64,000 nt of DNA from Alligator mississippiensis (Eukaryota > Chordata > Crocodylia > Alligatoridae), in contig NC_081824.1 in the NCBI RefSeq assembly GCF_030867095.1, positions 168,462,933-168,526,932 on the forward strand, read 5' to 3'. This document shows positions 12,401 through 23,715 of the stretch, in pieces. The position numbers were made by a program, and so were the translations under genes. Every line of letters starts with the position of its first letter. The first letter of the stretch is position 1. The notes below the pieces were generated by a model. It ran no database searches and was not told the origin of the DNA. It was given only the letters and a program-made list of their open reading frames with translations.

Positions 12401-15308
12401 TCATAGGATCCCAGCAAGATAAGCATCCAGTTTCATCTTGAAGGTGTTCAATGTAGGCGCTTGAACAACCTCCGGTGGCAGGCTGTTCCAGACCTTGGGG
12501 GCTCGGACAGTAAAGAAATTCTTCCTTATGTCCAGCCTGAAACGATCTTGTAGTAGTTTGTGACCATTCGACCTTGTCATCCCTTGGGGCGCTCTGGTGA
12601 ACAAACGTTCCCCCAGATACTGGTGGTCACCCCTGATAAACTTGTAGGTGGCCATCAGATCACCCCTGAGCCTGCGCTTTTCCAGGCTAACGAGCCCCAG
12701 GGCTCTCAGCCTGTCATCGTAGGGTCTGCTTCCCTGACCTCTGATTATGCGCATGGCTCTTCTCTGGACTCTCTCAAGCTTCTCCACATCCTTTTTGAAT
12801 TGTGGAGCCCAAAACTGGACACAGTACTCCAGCTGCGGCCTCACTAAGGCCGAGTACAGGGGGAGAATGACGTCCCGGGATTTGCTTCAGAAGCATCTAT
12901 GGATGCAAGCCAGCGTTTTGGTCGCTTTACTAGCCGCAGCATCGCATTGCAGGCTCATGTTCATCTTGTGGTCAATGATGACCCCCAAGTCTCTTTTTTC
13001 CATAGTGCTAGCCAACATAGCACTGCCGAGCCTATAAGGATGCTGCAGGTTTTTTTTCCCCAAGGTGGAGAACCTTGCATTTATCGGCGTTGAACACCAT
13101 CAGATTCTCGTCCACCCACTTGCTGAGCCTGTCCAGGTCAGCCTGGATCATCCGCCTGTCTTCTGGTGTGGATGCTTTGCCCCAAAGTTTGGTGTCATCT
13201 GTGAACTTGGCCAGTCTGCTTCTGACTCCAGTGTCCACATCATTAATGAAGATGTTGAACAATGTGGGTCCAAGGACAGAGCCCTGGGGGACCCCACTGG
13301 TCACAGGACACCACGATGAGTGACTTCCATCAATTACTACCCTCTGGGTCCGACCCCGGAGCCAATTTTCCAGCCAGTGGATCGTGGAGGACCCAAGGCG
13401 ACAATTGGCCAGTTTCTCCAAGAGACGATCATGGGACACCAGATCGAAGGCTTTTTTGAAGTCAAGATATATGATATCAATCTCATCTCCCTTGTCCAGG
13501 TGATAGGTCACCTGGTCGTAGAAGGAAATGAGATTGGTCAAGCAAGACCTACCCGCAACAAACCCGTGCTGGCTATCCCTTAAGATGTTGGCGTCGGCCA
13601 GTCCATTAAGGATGGCCTCCTTAATAAACTTTTCTAAGATCTTCCCTGGGATAGAAGTCAGGCTGATGGGCCTATAGTTAGCCGGATCCACTTTCCTCCC
13701 TTTCTTGAAGGTAGGCACCACATTGGCCTTCTTCCAGTCTTCGGGCACTACACCAGAGCGCCAAGAGTTTTCAAAGATCCGCGCTAGAGGCTGGGCTATG
13801 ATGCTCGCCAGCTCCTTGAGTACCCTGGGGTGAAGATTGTCAGGGCCGGCTGACTTGAAGGTATCCAGCTTCTCAAGATGTTCCTTCACGAAGTCAGCAT
13901 TAATGGAGGGCAGGGGATCACCCTCACCCAGACTTCCCGGCCCTATAGCGGGCATGGGCGTCCCATGGGGCTGATGAAAGACTGACGCAAAGTACCTATT
14001 TAATAGGTTGGCTTTTTCCTGGGTGTCAGTTGTCAGTTGCCCCATCTGGTTCAGCAGGGATCCAACGTTGCCCCTGCTTTTCCTCCAGTTCCCCACATAT
14101 CTGAAAAAGGACTTTTTATTGTCCTTGGTGCTCAAAGCTAGCTGGAGTTCAGTTGCAGCCTTGGCTTTCCTGGTCAGCTCCCTACAGGACCGGACCAGTG
14201 CAGAATAATCCTCCTTGGAGGTGACTCCCATCCTCCATCCTTTGTAGGCTTTTCTTTTTAGCCTCAGGAGGTCTGCTAGGTCCCTGGAGAGCCAGGGGGG
14301 CTGCTGTGCCCTCTTGCTGCCTTTCCTCCGAGATGGAATAGACTTAGTTTGTGCATTGAGGATCGCTTCCTTGAGGAGCAACCACTGTTCCTGAACTCCC
14401 CTCTCCCTGTGGTCACAGTCCCTTAGGGCCTCACTGACAAGCCTCCTGAGCTTGTCAAAGTCGGCTTTCCTGAAGTCAAGGACTTCCGTGTTGCTGACCG
14501 ACTTGCCAGCTTTTCGGCGGATGGTGAAGGTGATCAGCTTGTGGTCGCTGTCACCCAGCTTCCCGTCGATCACTAGGTCGCCGACTAGGTCATCCCCAGT
14601 AGCCAGTACCAGGTTGAGCAGTGCTTTGCCTCTCGTTGGCCCATAGACTTCTTGAGTCAGGTAGAGGTCATCCGCGCACGAGAGGAAGCTCTGCGACCGC
14701 TCAGATTTTGCTGAGCGATCCTCCCACGAGATGTCTGGGTAATTGAAGTCACCCATGACAACCATGGTCCTGGAGCAAGCTGCCTCAGCCAGTTTCTGGG
14801 CAAACTCCTGGTCAAGCTCAGGACTTTGGGTGGGAGGTCTGTAATAGACTCTCACCATTGTGTCCCCTGTGCCGTGTTCCCCACAGATTTTAACCCAGAG
14901 GGTCTCCAGCCGTCCACCCTGGTCGCCAATATCGGCTTGCAGAGATGCGTAGCTTTCCTTAACATAGAGAGCTACACCCCCGCCCCTTTTCTCTACACGA
15001 TCCCTCCTGTACAGAGTATAGCCATCTATCCCCGTGGTCCAGTCATGGGTGGAGTCCCACCAGGTCTCCGTTATCCCTATGACATCGTAATTGTTTGCAC
15101 TGAGCAGGAGGATGAGCTCCTCCTGCTTATTCCCCAAGCTCCTGGCATTAGTGTACAGGCAGGCAAGTGCCCCCTGGGGGGCTCCTTCCTTGCCCACAGA
15201 TTTTACCAGGGCTGGGGCTGGGGTGGGCTCCCTTGAGTGCCGTGATCTGCTGGCTTTGCAAGTATTGCTCAGCGGGCCAGCAGTGGCGGTAGTCCCCCCG
15301 TCCCCCAA
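12401..15308 (-). pseudogene. CR1 ORF2 endonuclease-reverse transcriptase, frameshifted
   Basis: The main frame (15308-13032, 758 aa) holds an AP-type endonuclease: NARSLGNKQEEL near 53, GITETWW near 78, GDFNYPDISW near 187 and GDSDHKL near 246. The reverse transcriptase follows: YRPISLTS, YLDFKKAFDLVSH, SGVPQGSVLGPTLFNIF, and FTDDTKLW near 702, where most CR1 copies have FADD. The C-terminal part (RPQLEYCVQFWAP to DAYLAGIL) lies in another frame at 12844-12401. The frame is lost in an A-run near 13040 and a TGA lies near 12893. As a LINE ORF2 it would nick DNA and copy RNA. This copy appears inactive. Confidence 0.9.
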
Positions 15309-15313
15309 CGGGC

Positions 15314-16786
15314 TTAGTTTAAAGCCCGGTGGAGCAGGTCAGCCAGTCTGGCTGAGAAGAGCCTCCTCCCTAGGGGAGAGAGGTGGAGACCATCTCTTCC
15401 CAGCAGCTCGCTGCCTCTCTCACCGAAGAGTGGGCTGTGGTCATGAAAGCCAAAGCCTTCCTGACGACACCAGCGCTGCAGTCTTTGGTGCAACCTCCTG
15501 TCCCTCCTGTCCCTTCTCAGCCCGTAGCCTGAGACTGGGAGGATCGACGAGAACACCACCTGTGTGCCCAGACCCTTAAGCCCTGCTCCCAAATCCCTGT
15601 AGCGCCTCATGACCTGGCTGGGAGCGCTCCGAGCCGTGTCATTGGTGCCCACATGAATAAGGAGCATGGGATAGTGGTCTGTGGGTTTGAGGAGCTTGGG
15701 GATCGTCTCTGCAATGTCCCGGATGTGGGCCCCTGGGAAGCAGCAGACTTGCCGGGCTAAGGGGTCGGGGCGGCAGATTGGCCCCTCCGTCCCCCTCAAG
15801 AGGGAGTCTCCCACAACAAACACCTTACGTTTTGTCTTGGGGAGAGCAGGGGCGGGAGCTGCAGTTAGGCCCATGTTGTCTGTGGGGGCCGGGAACTCAG
15901 CAGGCTCTGCTGGGGCAGCAAGAGGCGCATACCTGTTGCTCAGTTCTGGTGGGGGAGGGGCCTTGGTGTGGCGGGCCTTAGGGCCCTTGACCACCTTGCT
16001 CCATGCCCCTGGCTGGACACAGCAGGAGGTCCCAGAGTCCTCCTTTGGCGTGGAGGGAGACTGTGATCTACCCTCTGCCTCCCGGGGGAGAAGGGCCTGG
16101 CAGTAGGAGTCTATCTCCTGCTCGCAGTCCCTGATAGCACGCAGTCTCTGGACTGTGGCCTGGAGCTCCTCCAGCTGGCGCACCAGAGACCCCAAAATGG
16201 AGCAGACCCCGCAAGGGGAGGTCACCATGCTCCCAGGCCCCAGAGCCTGAAAAAGGGACAGGCAGCCCCCGCAGCCGAGAGCCAGGGGCTCCGTCTGGGT
16301 GGCCGTCTCTGAGGTGCCAGAGCTGGGGGCTGCGGAGCCCAAGGGGACCCTCGGGGTGCGGCGCGTGCCCATCCGTGTCATGCCTCTGGTAGGCTGGCTA
16401 CGGCTGGGGCTGTCTACCCTGGGGGGTGCGCAAGCAGGGTTCGGGGCCCTCTTGCGCGCCCTCCCGCGCGAACTCCACGCTAACTCACGCGCCGGCAGAG
16501 AAGCGCGCCTGTTTGCGCAGCCTGTTCGTGTGGCTCCGGTCGCGTGGCTCCCTGGGGGGCTGGGCCAAGTAGGGGCCTGGGCAGGGCTTGACCCGACCCG
16601 GCTCCACTCAGCCCCCGCCTCCCACACGCACACTAAGGGGTTAGCCCCCTCTTTCCACGGGCCCCGCTTATCCCGGCTGTGCTGGGGGTCGGCGGGGGGC
16701 TCCGCGGCTGCTGGAGGGTTTCTGGGGGGCTTCGGGGGAGCGGGGGCGCAGTGAGCTTTCACCCGCGCGTCTCTCGCTGCTTCCAA
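15314..16786 (-). CDS. CR1 ORF1 protein with SGNH/GDSL esterase domain
   Basis: A complete 490-aa frame. The N-terminal third is Pro/Arg-rich and low complexity. A cysteine cluster (CGGCLSLFQ, CGVCSIL) follows near residues 180-205, then a short leucine-rich helix (LVRQLEELQATVQRL). The C-terminal half is an SGNH hydrolase-like domain: VVGDSLLRGTEG near 321, HVGTNDTAR near 378 and DGLHLSPLGRR near 466, which supply the Ser, Asn and Asp/His motifs. Known from the family: CR1 ORF1 proteins with this esterase domain bind RNA and are thought to act in the retrotransposition particle. Activity of this copy is not shown. Confidence 0.88.
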   Translation of the reverse strand: MEAARDARVKAHCAPAPPKPPRNPPAAAEPPADPQHSRDKRGPWKEGANPLVCVWEAGAEWSRVGSSPAQAPTWPSPPGSHATGATRTGCANRRASLPARELAWSSRGRARKRAPNPACAPPRVDSPSRSQPTRGMTRMGTRRTPRVPLGSAAPSSGTSETATQTEPLALGCGGCLSLFQALGPGSMVTSPCGVCSILGSLVRQLEELQATVQRLRAIRDCEQEIDSYCQALLPREAEGRSQSPSTPKEDSGTSCCVQPGAWSKVVKGPKARHTKAPPPPELSNRYAPLAAPAEPAEFPAPTDNMGLTAAPAPALPKTKRKVFVVGDSLLRGTEGPICRPDPLARQVCCFPGAHIRDIAETIPKLLKPTDHYPMLLIHVGTNDTARSAPSQVMRRYRDLGAGLKGLGTQVVFSSILPVSGYGLRRDRRDRRLHQRLQRWCRQEGFGFHDHSPLFGERGSELLGRDGLHLSPLGRRLFSARLADLLHRALN

Positions 16787-17149
16787 GCCTAACTGGGCTT
16801 TTTCCTGGTCGGCAGGCCCTTTTTGATAGGGAGATCAGCAGGCAAGCGGGCAGTGGGGGCTTAATGTGCAGCAAGGCCTGCAGTGAGCTCAGTCAGGGAA
16901 AGGAGGCTGTGAAGCAGCTCTTGCTTTTTGAGGAGGCTGAGGACTTTTTTCACTGCTGAAGCAGGTATAGATTTAACCTCCTTGTAACTAACAGGCATGA
17001 ACTGTCTTGGTTGGCAGGGGGGAATCACAGGGGAGACTAGGCATTTAGCTTTATGGCCATGTCAGCTTGAGCTGCAGGGCCTGGTGTTGCCCTTGGCAAG
17101 TTGACTTCATGGTCAGCCTCAAATGCGAGGTCTTCATTGCAAAACTCTA

Positions 17150-17260
17150 GAGCTGTTGGTTCAAAAATTTTACCTTTTATTAGACCAACTAAGAAATTGT
17201 AAAAAAAAATCTTTTTCTGCAAGCTTTCAGGTATATGCGCCCTTCCTTAGGCTTAGGGAA
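17150..17260. repeat. Interspersed repeat, copy 2 of a pair
   Basis: The taccttttattagaccaact...gcaagctttcaggtatatgc pattern is homologous to 11265-11365 and in the same orientation. Confidence 0.55.
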
Positions 17261-18237
17261 AATTAAAGATGGTAAAAGTCCCCATAGGTAGAAAATAAAC
17301 TTCATTTTGCACAGAAGTCTTCATTGCAGCTCTCCCCAGCATGAGATCATTAGGTATTTGGTGGTTAAAAATCCTACCCTGGTTCTAGCTGTGCAGGCTG
17401 GCCCCTGAGCTAGACAATATCTGTGAACTTCAGCACAGCCATAGGAAGGAGGGCTGTGCAACCTGATGCTGCAGGGAAAGTGGGCAGAATGCTATCATTA
17501 GTAAGGAATGGGTCTGGGAAGGGGGTGGCACAACTTTTGGAAAGGGGGCAGACTGCCTTCTTGTTTGATGTTCACTTTATACTGCTGTCCTGGTAGAGGA
17601 AGCAGTATCCTCTGCTCTTTAGGGGAGGGAGAGATTTACTCACGCCTAGGAATACAGCTTGCAAAAAGAGGCTGAGTTGTCCTTAGCTTGGGCCTGGGAT
17701 GGGTTGTGGCTGTCTTAGAAAGTGTCCCCTCAGCAACTGAGCTGGGCTGGAGGCTGAGAGAACTGTGGGTGGCAAACTGGCTAGTTGACTGCAATGCCAA
17801 AGGGATGCACTCTGGGTCTCCACCCCACTACAGTGACTGGACTGCCCTGCCTCTAACAGAGCTGGGGGCAGGGGAATTATGTGCATGCTCTGGCCTCTGG
17901 CTTGGATCTGAATTAGTTAGGCCCAGTGTACTTTTTCTTCCTTGTTCTGACCACGTGGCCTAGAGAAACTATTGCTTCCAGCACATAGGTCAGCCTGCTC
18001 TGATCCAGGTGAAGTGCTGTGCACTGTGACATGGGTGACCTGCACTTGTACCAGGGACAGCAGTGACCATGGACCCATATGGTGGAAGGCTGAGGGGCTA
18101 TATGGTCACATATAGGGGCATTTATAGACATCTTCATTAAACAAGTGTTAAAATTCCCTCGCCACCATTTTTCAACACAAAGACACTGATATGCATGATG
18201 GTAATTACCATGTTCCAGCAGACTCAATTAATCAAGT

Positions 18238-18275
18238 CTGCTCTGACTTGCTGTAATTACAGCGTGTCAGAGCAG
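18238..18275. repeat. 38-bp near-perfect palindrome
   Basis: CTGCTCTGAC and GTCAGAGCAG flank the 14-bp palindrome GCTGTAATTACAGC, with only two unpaired positions per side. A second palindrome with the same core, ATGGTAATTACCAT, lies at 18198-18211. Probably part of a small palindromic DNA element. Confidence 0.7.
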
Positions 18276-19559
18276 CCTTGCTGTATGTGTATAGGTGCTT
18301 ATGGTGCCAGGGTGACTTCACCATCCAGCATTAGTAAGTCCGCGAATAAAGAGAGGCATGGATGCAGGTAGCAGGATAAAGAATGGCCACCCTGTTCCAG
18401 TGAAGGATTGGGCAGCAGCTCCACTCCTAACTTCCACAGGGTGAGGATTGCAGGATGTGGTCACTGAACAGGGAAGGCTTTTGTGGAAGCTCAGGGTCAG
18501 CTTTGTATTCCTCTCTTCTAGTTTAATGGGCTTTTTGCTCCTGATTACACCTAAATTTCTGTAAATAATGGCCTTCCTTTCAGTACTAGTTGGTCAAGAG
18601 CTGTTACAGGCTGTGCTTGAGAAGAGCTTTCATAAGCAATACCTGGGCTAGATGGAGGGGAGGGAAGGCATCGCTATCCAGGGACTACCCTGGCACTATT
18701 CTTACATGGCCCCAAACTGGTAAATTTTTGCCACAGTTTGATTTCAGCTGCAAGCTGTGTTCTCAGTGCTATACAGAATATGGAACATTCCTTTCCTAAA
18801 AAGCTTTTTGTGATGGATGACAGAGAGGATGGCTCTGGTTTCCATGGCAATGCTTTTAAATTTGACTATGCCACCTAGGAAATGTAGGACTTCCAGCTGG
18901 CTGGTGTTTGAAGCTCTTTCAGAAGGAACAGGGAGTGAGGTCGTGCCGTGCTGGTTCTCGTCTGCTGTTGGCCAGTGCTGCTTCTTCCACTGGGTTCTGG
19001 AGAACAGGGGAAGGGAACATTCCCCTGGGGCCAAAAATGGTGTCTGCCATGTGAACTCTGCAGCTGGAATTGTGGACATGCACTTAATTATCCAGCCCCA
19101 GATGCAGCTGTAAATCCACACAATGGCTAGGTCTGTGCCATCCTCTGCCTCACATCTCTGACCATCTGTTGGTGAAAGGGTAATTAAACCAAAACAGTTC
19201 TTACTGCAATTGAACCCTAGGAGCAGAGAGAACTGAGCCTGACATAAACATCCTTCTCCCAGTAGGAAGTCAGAATTGGGGCTGTATTTTTCACTTATTT
19301 AAAATATGAGAACATTTGACTTGGTGCTGCTCATTTATCTGCTTCTCCCACGTGTGCTCGCCCTCTCTTCCCTCTTCCTTCCCTCCCCTCCCCTCCCCCC
19401 CAACCATGTTTTTTCTGGACACAGGTGTGTGAGTCTATTCAGTGGAAATCACAATGCAACATTATGCCTGCAACTTAATTTCCAGAGGTCAGTTCCCCCC
19501 ACACTTGTGACTTTTCCATATGAAGCTTTCTGAAAATACACTGCAGCATGGTGTGAGCT

Positions 19560-19690
19560 AGAGGTGAAAACACTGGCAGAGCCCACTGTGTCTTTGATCC
19601 ATTCCCAGCTCTGCCACTGACTTGTTTTGCAGTTTTTTGTGCAAGCTTCCTGTGCCTCAGTTTCTTCACCTGTGAAATGGATCTAGCTTT
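19560..19690 (+). mobile_element. MIR-type SINE
   Basis: Contains the MIR core: cattcccagctctgccact, then tgtgcctcagtttcttcacc and tgtgaaatgg. Old and diverged. Confidence 0.8.
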
Positions 19691-21744
19691 TGCTCACCTG
19701 GATATTGGGTGGATATTGTGAACACAGATCCATTAATGTTCAGGCAGTCAGAAAGGAAATGCTGTTGAAGAGAAACATGTTCTAAATTGTAAGATACTAA
19801 AGATGCTGATCTGAGGTAAGGATAAAACACTTGATCCATTGCCAGAAAAGAAATGCATCATTAATAGGGCTGAGCTTTTAATAGCACGGGTTGGGAGAAA
19901 TTGTAATTTCTTCTTTCCCAACAACTGCTGCTGCTGTATCCCATGTGCCTATCTAGAATATGTTACCTGGGGGCCAGAGCTTCAGAGTGGCCCAGTCCAG
20001 CCAACAGCAACCGAATGACATTGTAACTGCTTGTAACTTTGCAGGATAGCTGTCATGGATAAGAAAGAGTTGCTTCTAAGGGCAGCTTAGGATGGAAGGA
20101 CTTGGTCTTTTGCTGAGACCCTTCAAGGGAGACAGTTTTTTAGTGTTTCTGCAACTGCATTTTGGACGGATTTGGAGGGAAATAATGATTCCAGTTTTAT
20201 TGGTTGTCTTCAGGCCAGTGTGCAGTGTTGGGAACAGAAATGGGTAGCTGTTACTCCCTTTTGCCAGCAGAGGTAGGCTGGCAGAGGTGGGGGATATCGT
20301 GTCACCCCATTGTGCTTAGTAGGGTGCTGCCTACCTGAGCCAGGGGGTAGGGAAATAGTTTTTAACATCTGGTTGATTTTTATGTTGATAGCAAAAATGG
20401 GTTATCAGTAAATTACTCATGGGAGACTCAGGCCTTCTTCACACACAGCTTCTGAAGTCTGTTTAGCTTAATCAGTAAAACTGTTGTATGGATAATTAGC
20501 ATGTCTCTTGTGCAGGCATCCTTAGTTCAATTTTGAGTGCTTTGATATCAGTTCATTATGGGGTGCCCTCTAGCTGAATTGGGAGTGCCCATGTAGGAGG
20601 GTTACACTGATTTACCTATGTCGATTTCCAAACCAGATTGGGTGGACTAAAACACAGTGGGTGTAGGTGAGACCATGTTGGGGGGAGCTGCTCCATTTCA
20701 TTAGGTATTGAATGGAGTGCAACATTGACCAGAGCTGTGGTGCCCCGGAATGAGTCTCCTATTCTGTGGCATTGACAACCCCTACAACAGTGTAATGGTC
20801 CTTTGGGTCCCTGATATCATTATGGGGTGAGTGACATCTTGGGCTGTGGGTTTCAACAGGGCAGCTGGTGTGGATTGCTGGGGATTAGATCATGTTTATT
20901 GAATACCTTTTATGGGGGCTGAGAACACTGGCCAAAATGTAACTGTTCTTGCTTTTTGTGCTTCAGTGCTTCATTTTGGATTTCAGATCCCAAGAAGGCA
21001 TTTTATAGGTTACTCTTTCTGCCTCCCATATCTGGCCCCAGAATACAAGAGCTGGCAGAGCCCTGGGGAAGGAGATTCCTGCTTAATGACTTGTTTAAAT
21101 GCTTGTGCAGTCACTTTCTTGCTGCTCTCCAAGCTGCTTGCTTGCTGTAGCTCTTGCCTTGCTGCTCACAGAGAGTGAGGAGTTAGGGCACTGCCTTAAC
21201 ACCCCCCTTGGGTTTTGCTAGCATTTGCTTAGGACATGACCTTGTGTCAACACTTGATTGTGCTTGTGCTGTCAGTGTCCCAAGTCCAGTCCTCCGGAAG
21301 TGCTGACCACTCATCTGACCCCTGTGAGCTATTCCCTAAGAACATGTGAGATGCTAATGCATCTCCCTTTAAAGACGTGCAGCAAAGCTGCTAAATGTCC
21401 TTGCTTTATTGCTGCTGCTTCTGCCTCAGGATGCTTCCTTAACTCTGCCTATAGAGCAGAGCTGTAGGAGCACAGATACCAGGAGGTTTTGTTTGGGGAA
21501 GGAATAAAAAAACAGGGGACACAAATATGTAGTGTGTGTTTGGGGGAGGGAATATATGTAAACCAGAGACTTGCTGTCAGACCACCTTGGAGGTCTGTAG
21601 GGATCACAGCACAAGTTCAAGTAGGCTTGTGCTGCTCTCATATTTGCCTTCAACCAACATGTTGTACAGTAGGAAGTGACCCAGATGATTTGGTAGATGA
21701 CACTTCTGAGCAATGCTTTGGGCAATATTAGCTGGAGTCCTTAG

Positions 21745-21925
21745 AGAGCGAGGCAATTAGTTGCATTAGTCTAAGTCAGGCAGAAGGCAAGGTAGATGTA
21801 CATCTTGTGGACTAATTAAATTGGAGATGAATCAGCATCTGATTAAGCGACTGTTGCTCATGAAAGCTTATACACCTCTGATTCAGTTTATCCATAAAGT
21901 GCATGTCTACCTTGCCTGGAGCTGT
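21745..21925. repeat. Interspersed repeat with inverted ends
   Basis: The aggcaaggtagatgtacat block near 21788 is the approximate reverse complement of atgtctaccttgcctg near 21905, making a loose foldback. The left part also matches 62665-62745 (ttaatctgaagtcaggcaaa type). Confidence 0.5.
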
Positions 21926-23619
21926 TAAAGAGCCTTTAGTACTTCTTAAAATTAGGGTGCTAGTGCTGCATGTCTGACTACATCCTAGCTTGGATATTTT
22001 CTGCATCACTTATATTCACCCTACCTTTTAGTTCGATATCAGGTTCTTTGCCTTGCATCCTAACCTGTTGTATAGTGGTGCTGTGAGCTGCTGTTCAGCT
22101 GGAGCTACATTTCTGTAATGTATGGATGCAGTGACTTCTGAGCACAATTGAAGTTTATAAAGTGATTCAGGATGTAAAGTGCTGTTGAAATCGAAACCAC
22201 AGTAAGTAACAGAATAGGTGTCCAGGGAACTGGAGTGTGGCTGAGCTGAAGAAACAATCATCTTTGTTTTGGAGAGCAGCTTTTAGTAGCGGCCAGGCTT
22301 TGCCAGGCATCCTGGCTGTTTGCTGTTAGGCTGCCCCAGGAACAGCTCTTTAATGAAAGACTGCCTGAGGAGGAACCTGGATTGTGGTGAAATAGGGCAT
22401 GGTTATGAATGTCAGATACCCTATGGTGCCTGTTATATTAGCCTTCCTGACTGCCTTGCTGGATCAAAAGAGGTTTTTAGAAAAGGAGACAGGAAGCTAA
22501 AGCAAGGGGGGCAGCCCCTCATGCATGGTAGCCAGGGTTATAGTTGTGAGGAAGCTTTATCTCCAAAGTCATGGCTATTCTGCCAAGGCTGGGAAGAGGG
22601 AAAGAAACTGAGCTGTCATGAGCTTTACAATGTCCCAGAAGTTGTTGGCTGTGCTAGGCTGGCACTTGGTGGCTGAGAAGCCAGGGTCTGCGCGTCCCTT
22701 TTGGGAGAGGGAAGGGTTATAAGTTTGAAAGACTTCTCCCCTAGTACTCTGTGTAAAGGGAATGAATTGCTGTTACCTCAGAGTCCTCTGTCTCTCCACA
22801 TGTCTGGAGGGAGGTCTTGTTTGCTGCTGAACCTGACTGCTGGAAATCTTGGAGTTGTTGCTGCACGTGATTTGTCCCAGTCTGTTTTCATCTGTTAATG
22901 ACCTCTGGAAGGGGATTTGAGCTGTTGCAGGTGTTAGCTTGGGAACAGGAGGGTGATGACTCTTGAGAAGTATTGCTGCTGGGAGGTGGAGAGGGCAGGT
23001 CCAAGGGACAGAATGAGCCAGGCCTCTGACCAGGAGCTAAATCCTGCTATGATGTTGGGTTGCCGTGAGCTGCTCTGGCTGGCAGCGCCAGGACCACAGG
23101 CTGCCTCTGACACAAGATTGCTGACCCCTTAATGAACAGGGGGCAGAGTTGGCCTGTGCTGCGCACCCAATTTTAGGGGCTTGTTCTCTCTTCTGCTCAG
23201 CCCACCCTTGCTCAGATAGCCCCGTCTGCTCACATGTGTGAGCCTCCCCTCCTCTGGGATCCGAAGGGAGATCCCAGGTATCGTGTGCATGGGGCCTCAG
23301 CTGTGGTGTTGCTGCCAGCAGATTCAGAAAAGTCAGCAGCCTGAGCTTATCTTGGCTGGGCTGCTTTGCTGGCTACAGCCTTACTGCAGTAAGACAGGTT
23401 GTATGCAAGTGCTAGATAGGGATATAGCTGAGGGGAAAGGTGCAACCCTGCCATGATTCCTGAAGCTGTCCTGCCGTAGGGTAACAGCCCAATGCCTTGG
23501 CAGGGTGCTGCTGGCTCCAGCCCTGGCGTGTGGCTGTGTATTGCTCCGCGCATGCCCATGTGCACTTGCACGTGTCACTGATAGGTGCCTGACACTGAGT
23601 TTCCTTTCTCATGTTTCAG

Positions 23620-23715
23620 GAGTCGTCGGCCAGATGCTGCTAGATACCGGCAGGCGAAAAGTAGACTTGCAGACAGGAGGACACCGATGTTTGGGTGCGT
23701 TGTCACTTGGGATCT
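23620..23715 (+). other. Candidate 5' untranslated exon upstream of TJAP1
   Basis: A 96-bp segment has a pyrimidine-rich acceptor (ttcctttctcatgtttcag) and a good donor (ATCT|gtaagt). It holds several CpGs in an otherwise CpG-poor stretch. It may be a leader exon of TJAP1. The case rests on splice-site quality alone. Confidence 0.3.

Larger units (their letters stand above)
12310..16880 (-). mobile_element. Near full-length CR1 LINE
   Basis: A minus-strand CR1 retrotransposon with both reading frames in the expected order. ORF1 is 16786-15314 and ORF2 starts at 15308. Its 3' end, at the low coordinates, carries the CR1 hallmark: a GGACTCGATGATCTTCCGAGG-like block, then TCTATG-type terminal repeats near 12311-12326. 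ORF1 is open throughout. ORF2 has at least one frameshift near 13040, in an A-run, and one in-frame TGA near 12893, so the copy is probably dead but young. The 5' limit is uncertain by about 100 bp. Its CpG-rich 5' half mimics a CpG island. Confidence 0.93.
16881..23619. other. No coding gene; scattered repeats
   Basis: Holds the listed repeats at 17.2, 18.24, 19.6 and 21.8 kb and a polypyrimidine run at about 19370-19400. No coding exon was found. It may be TJAP1 upstream sequence or a leader intron. Confidence 0.55.
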
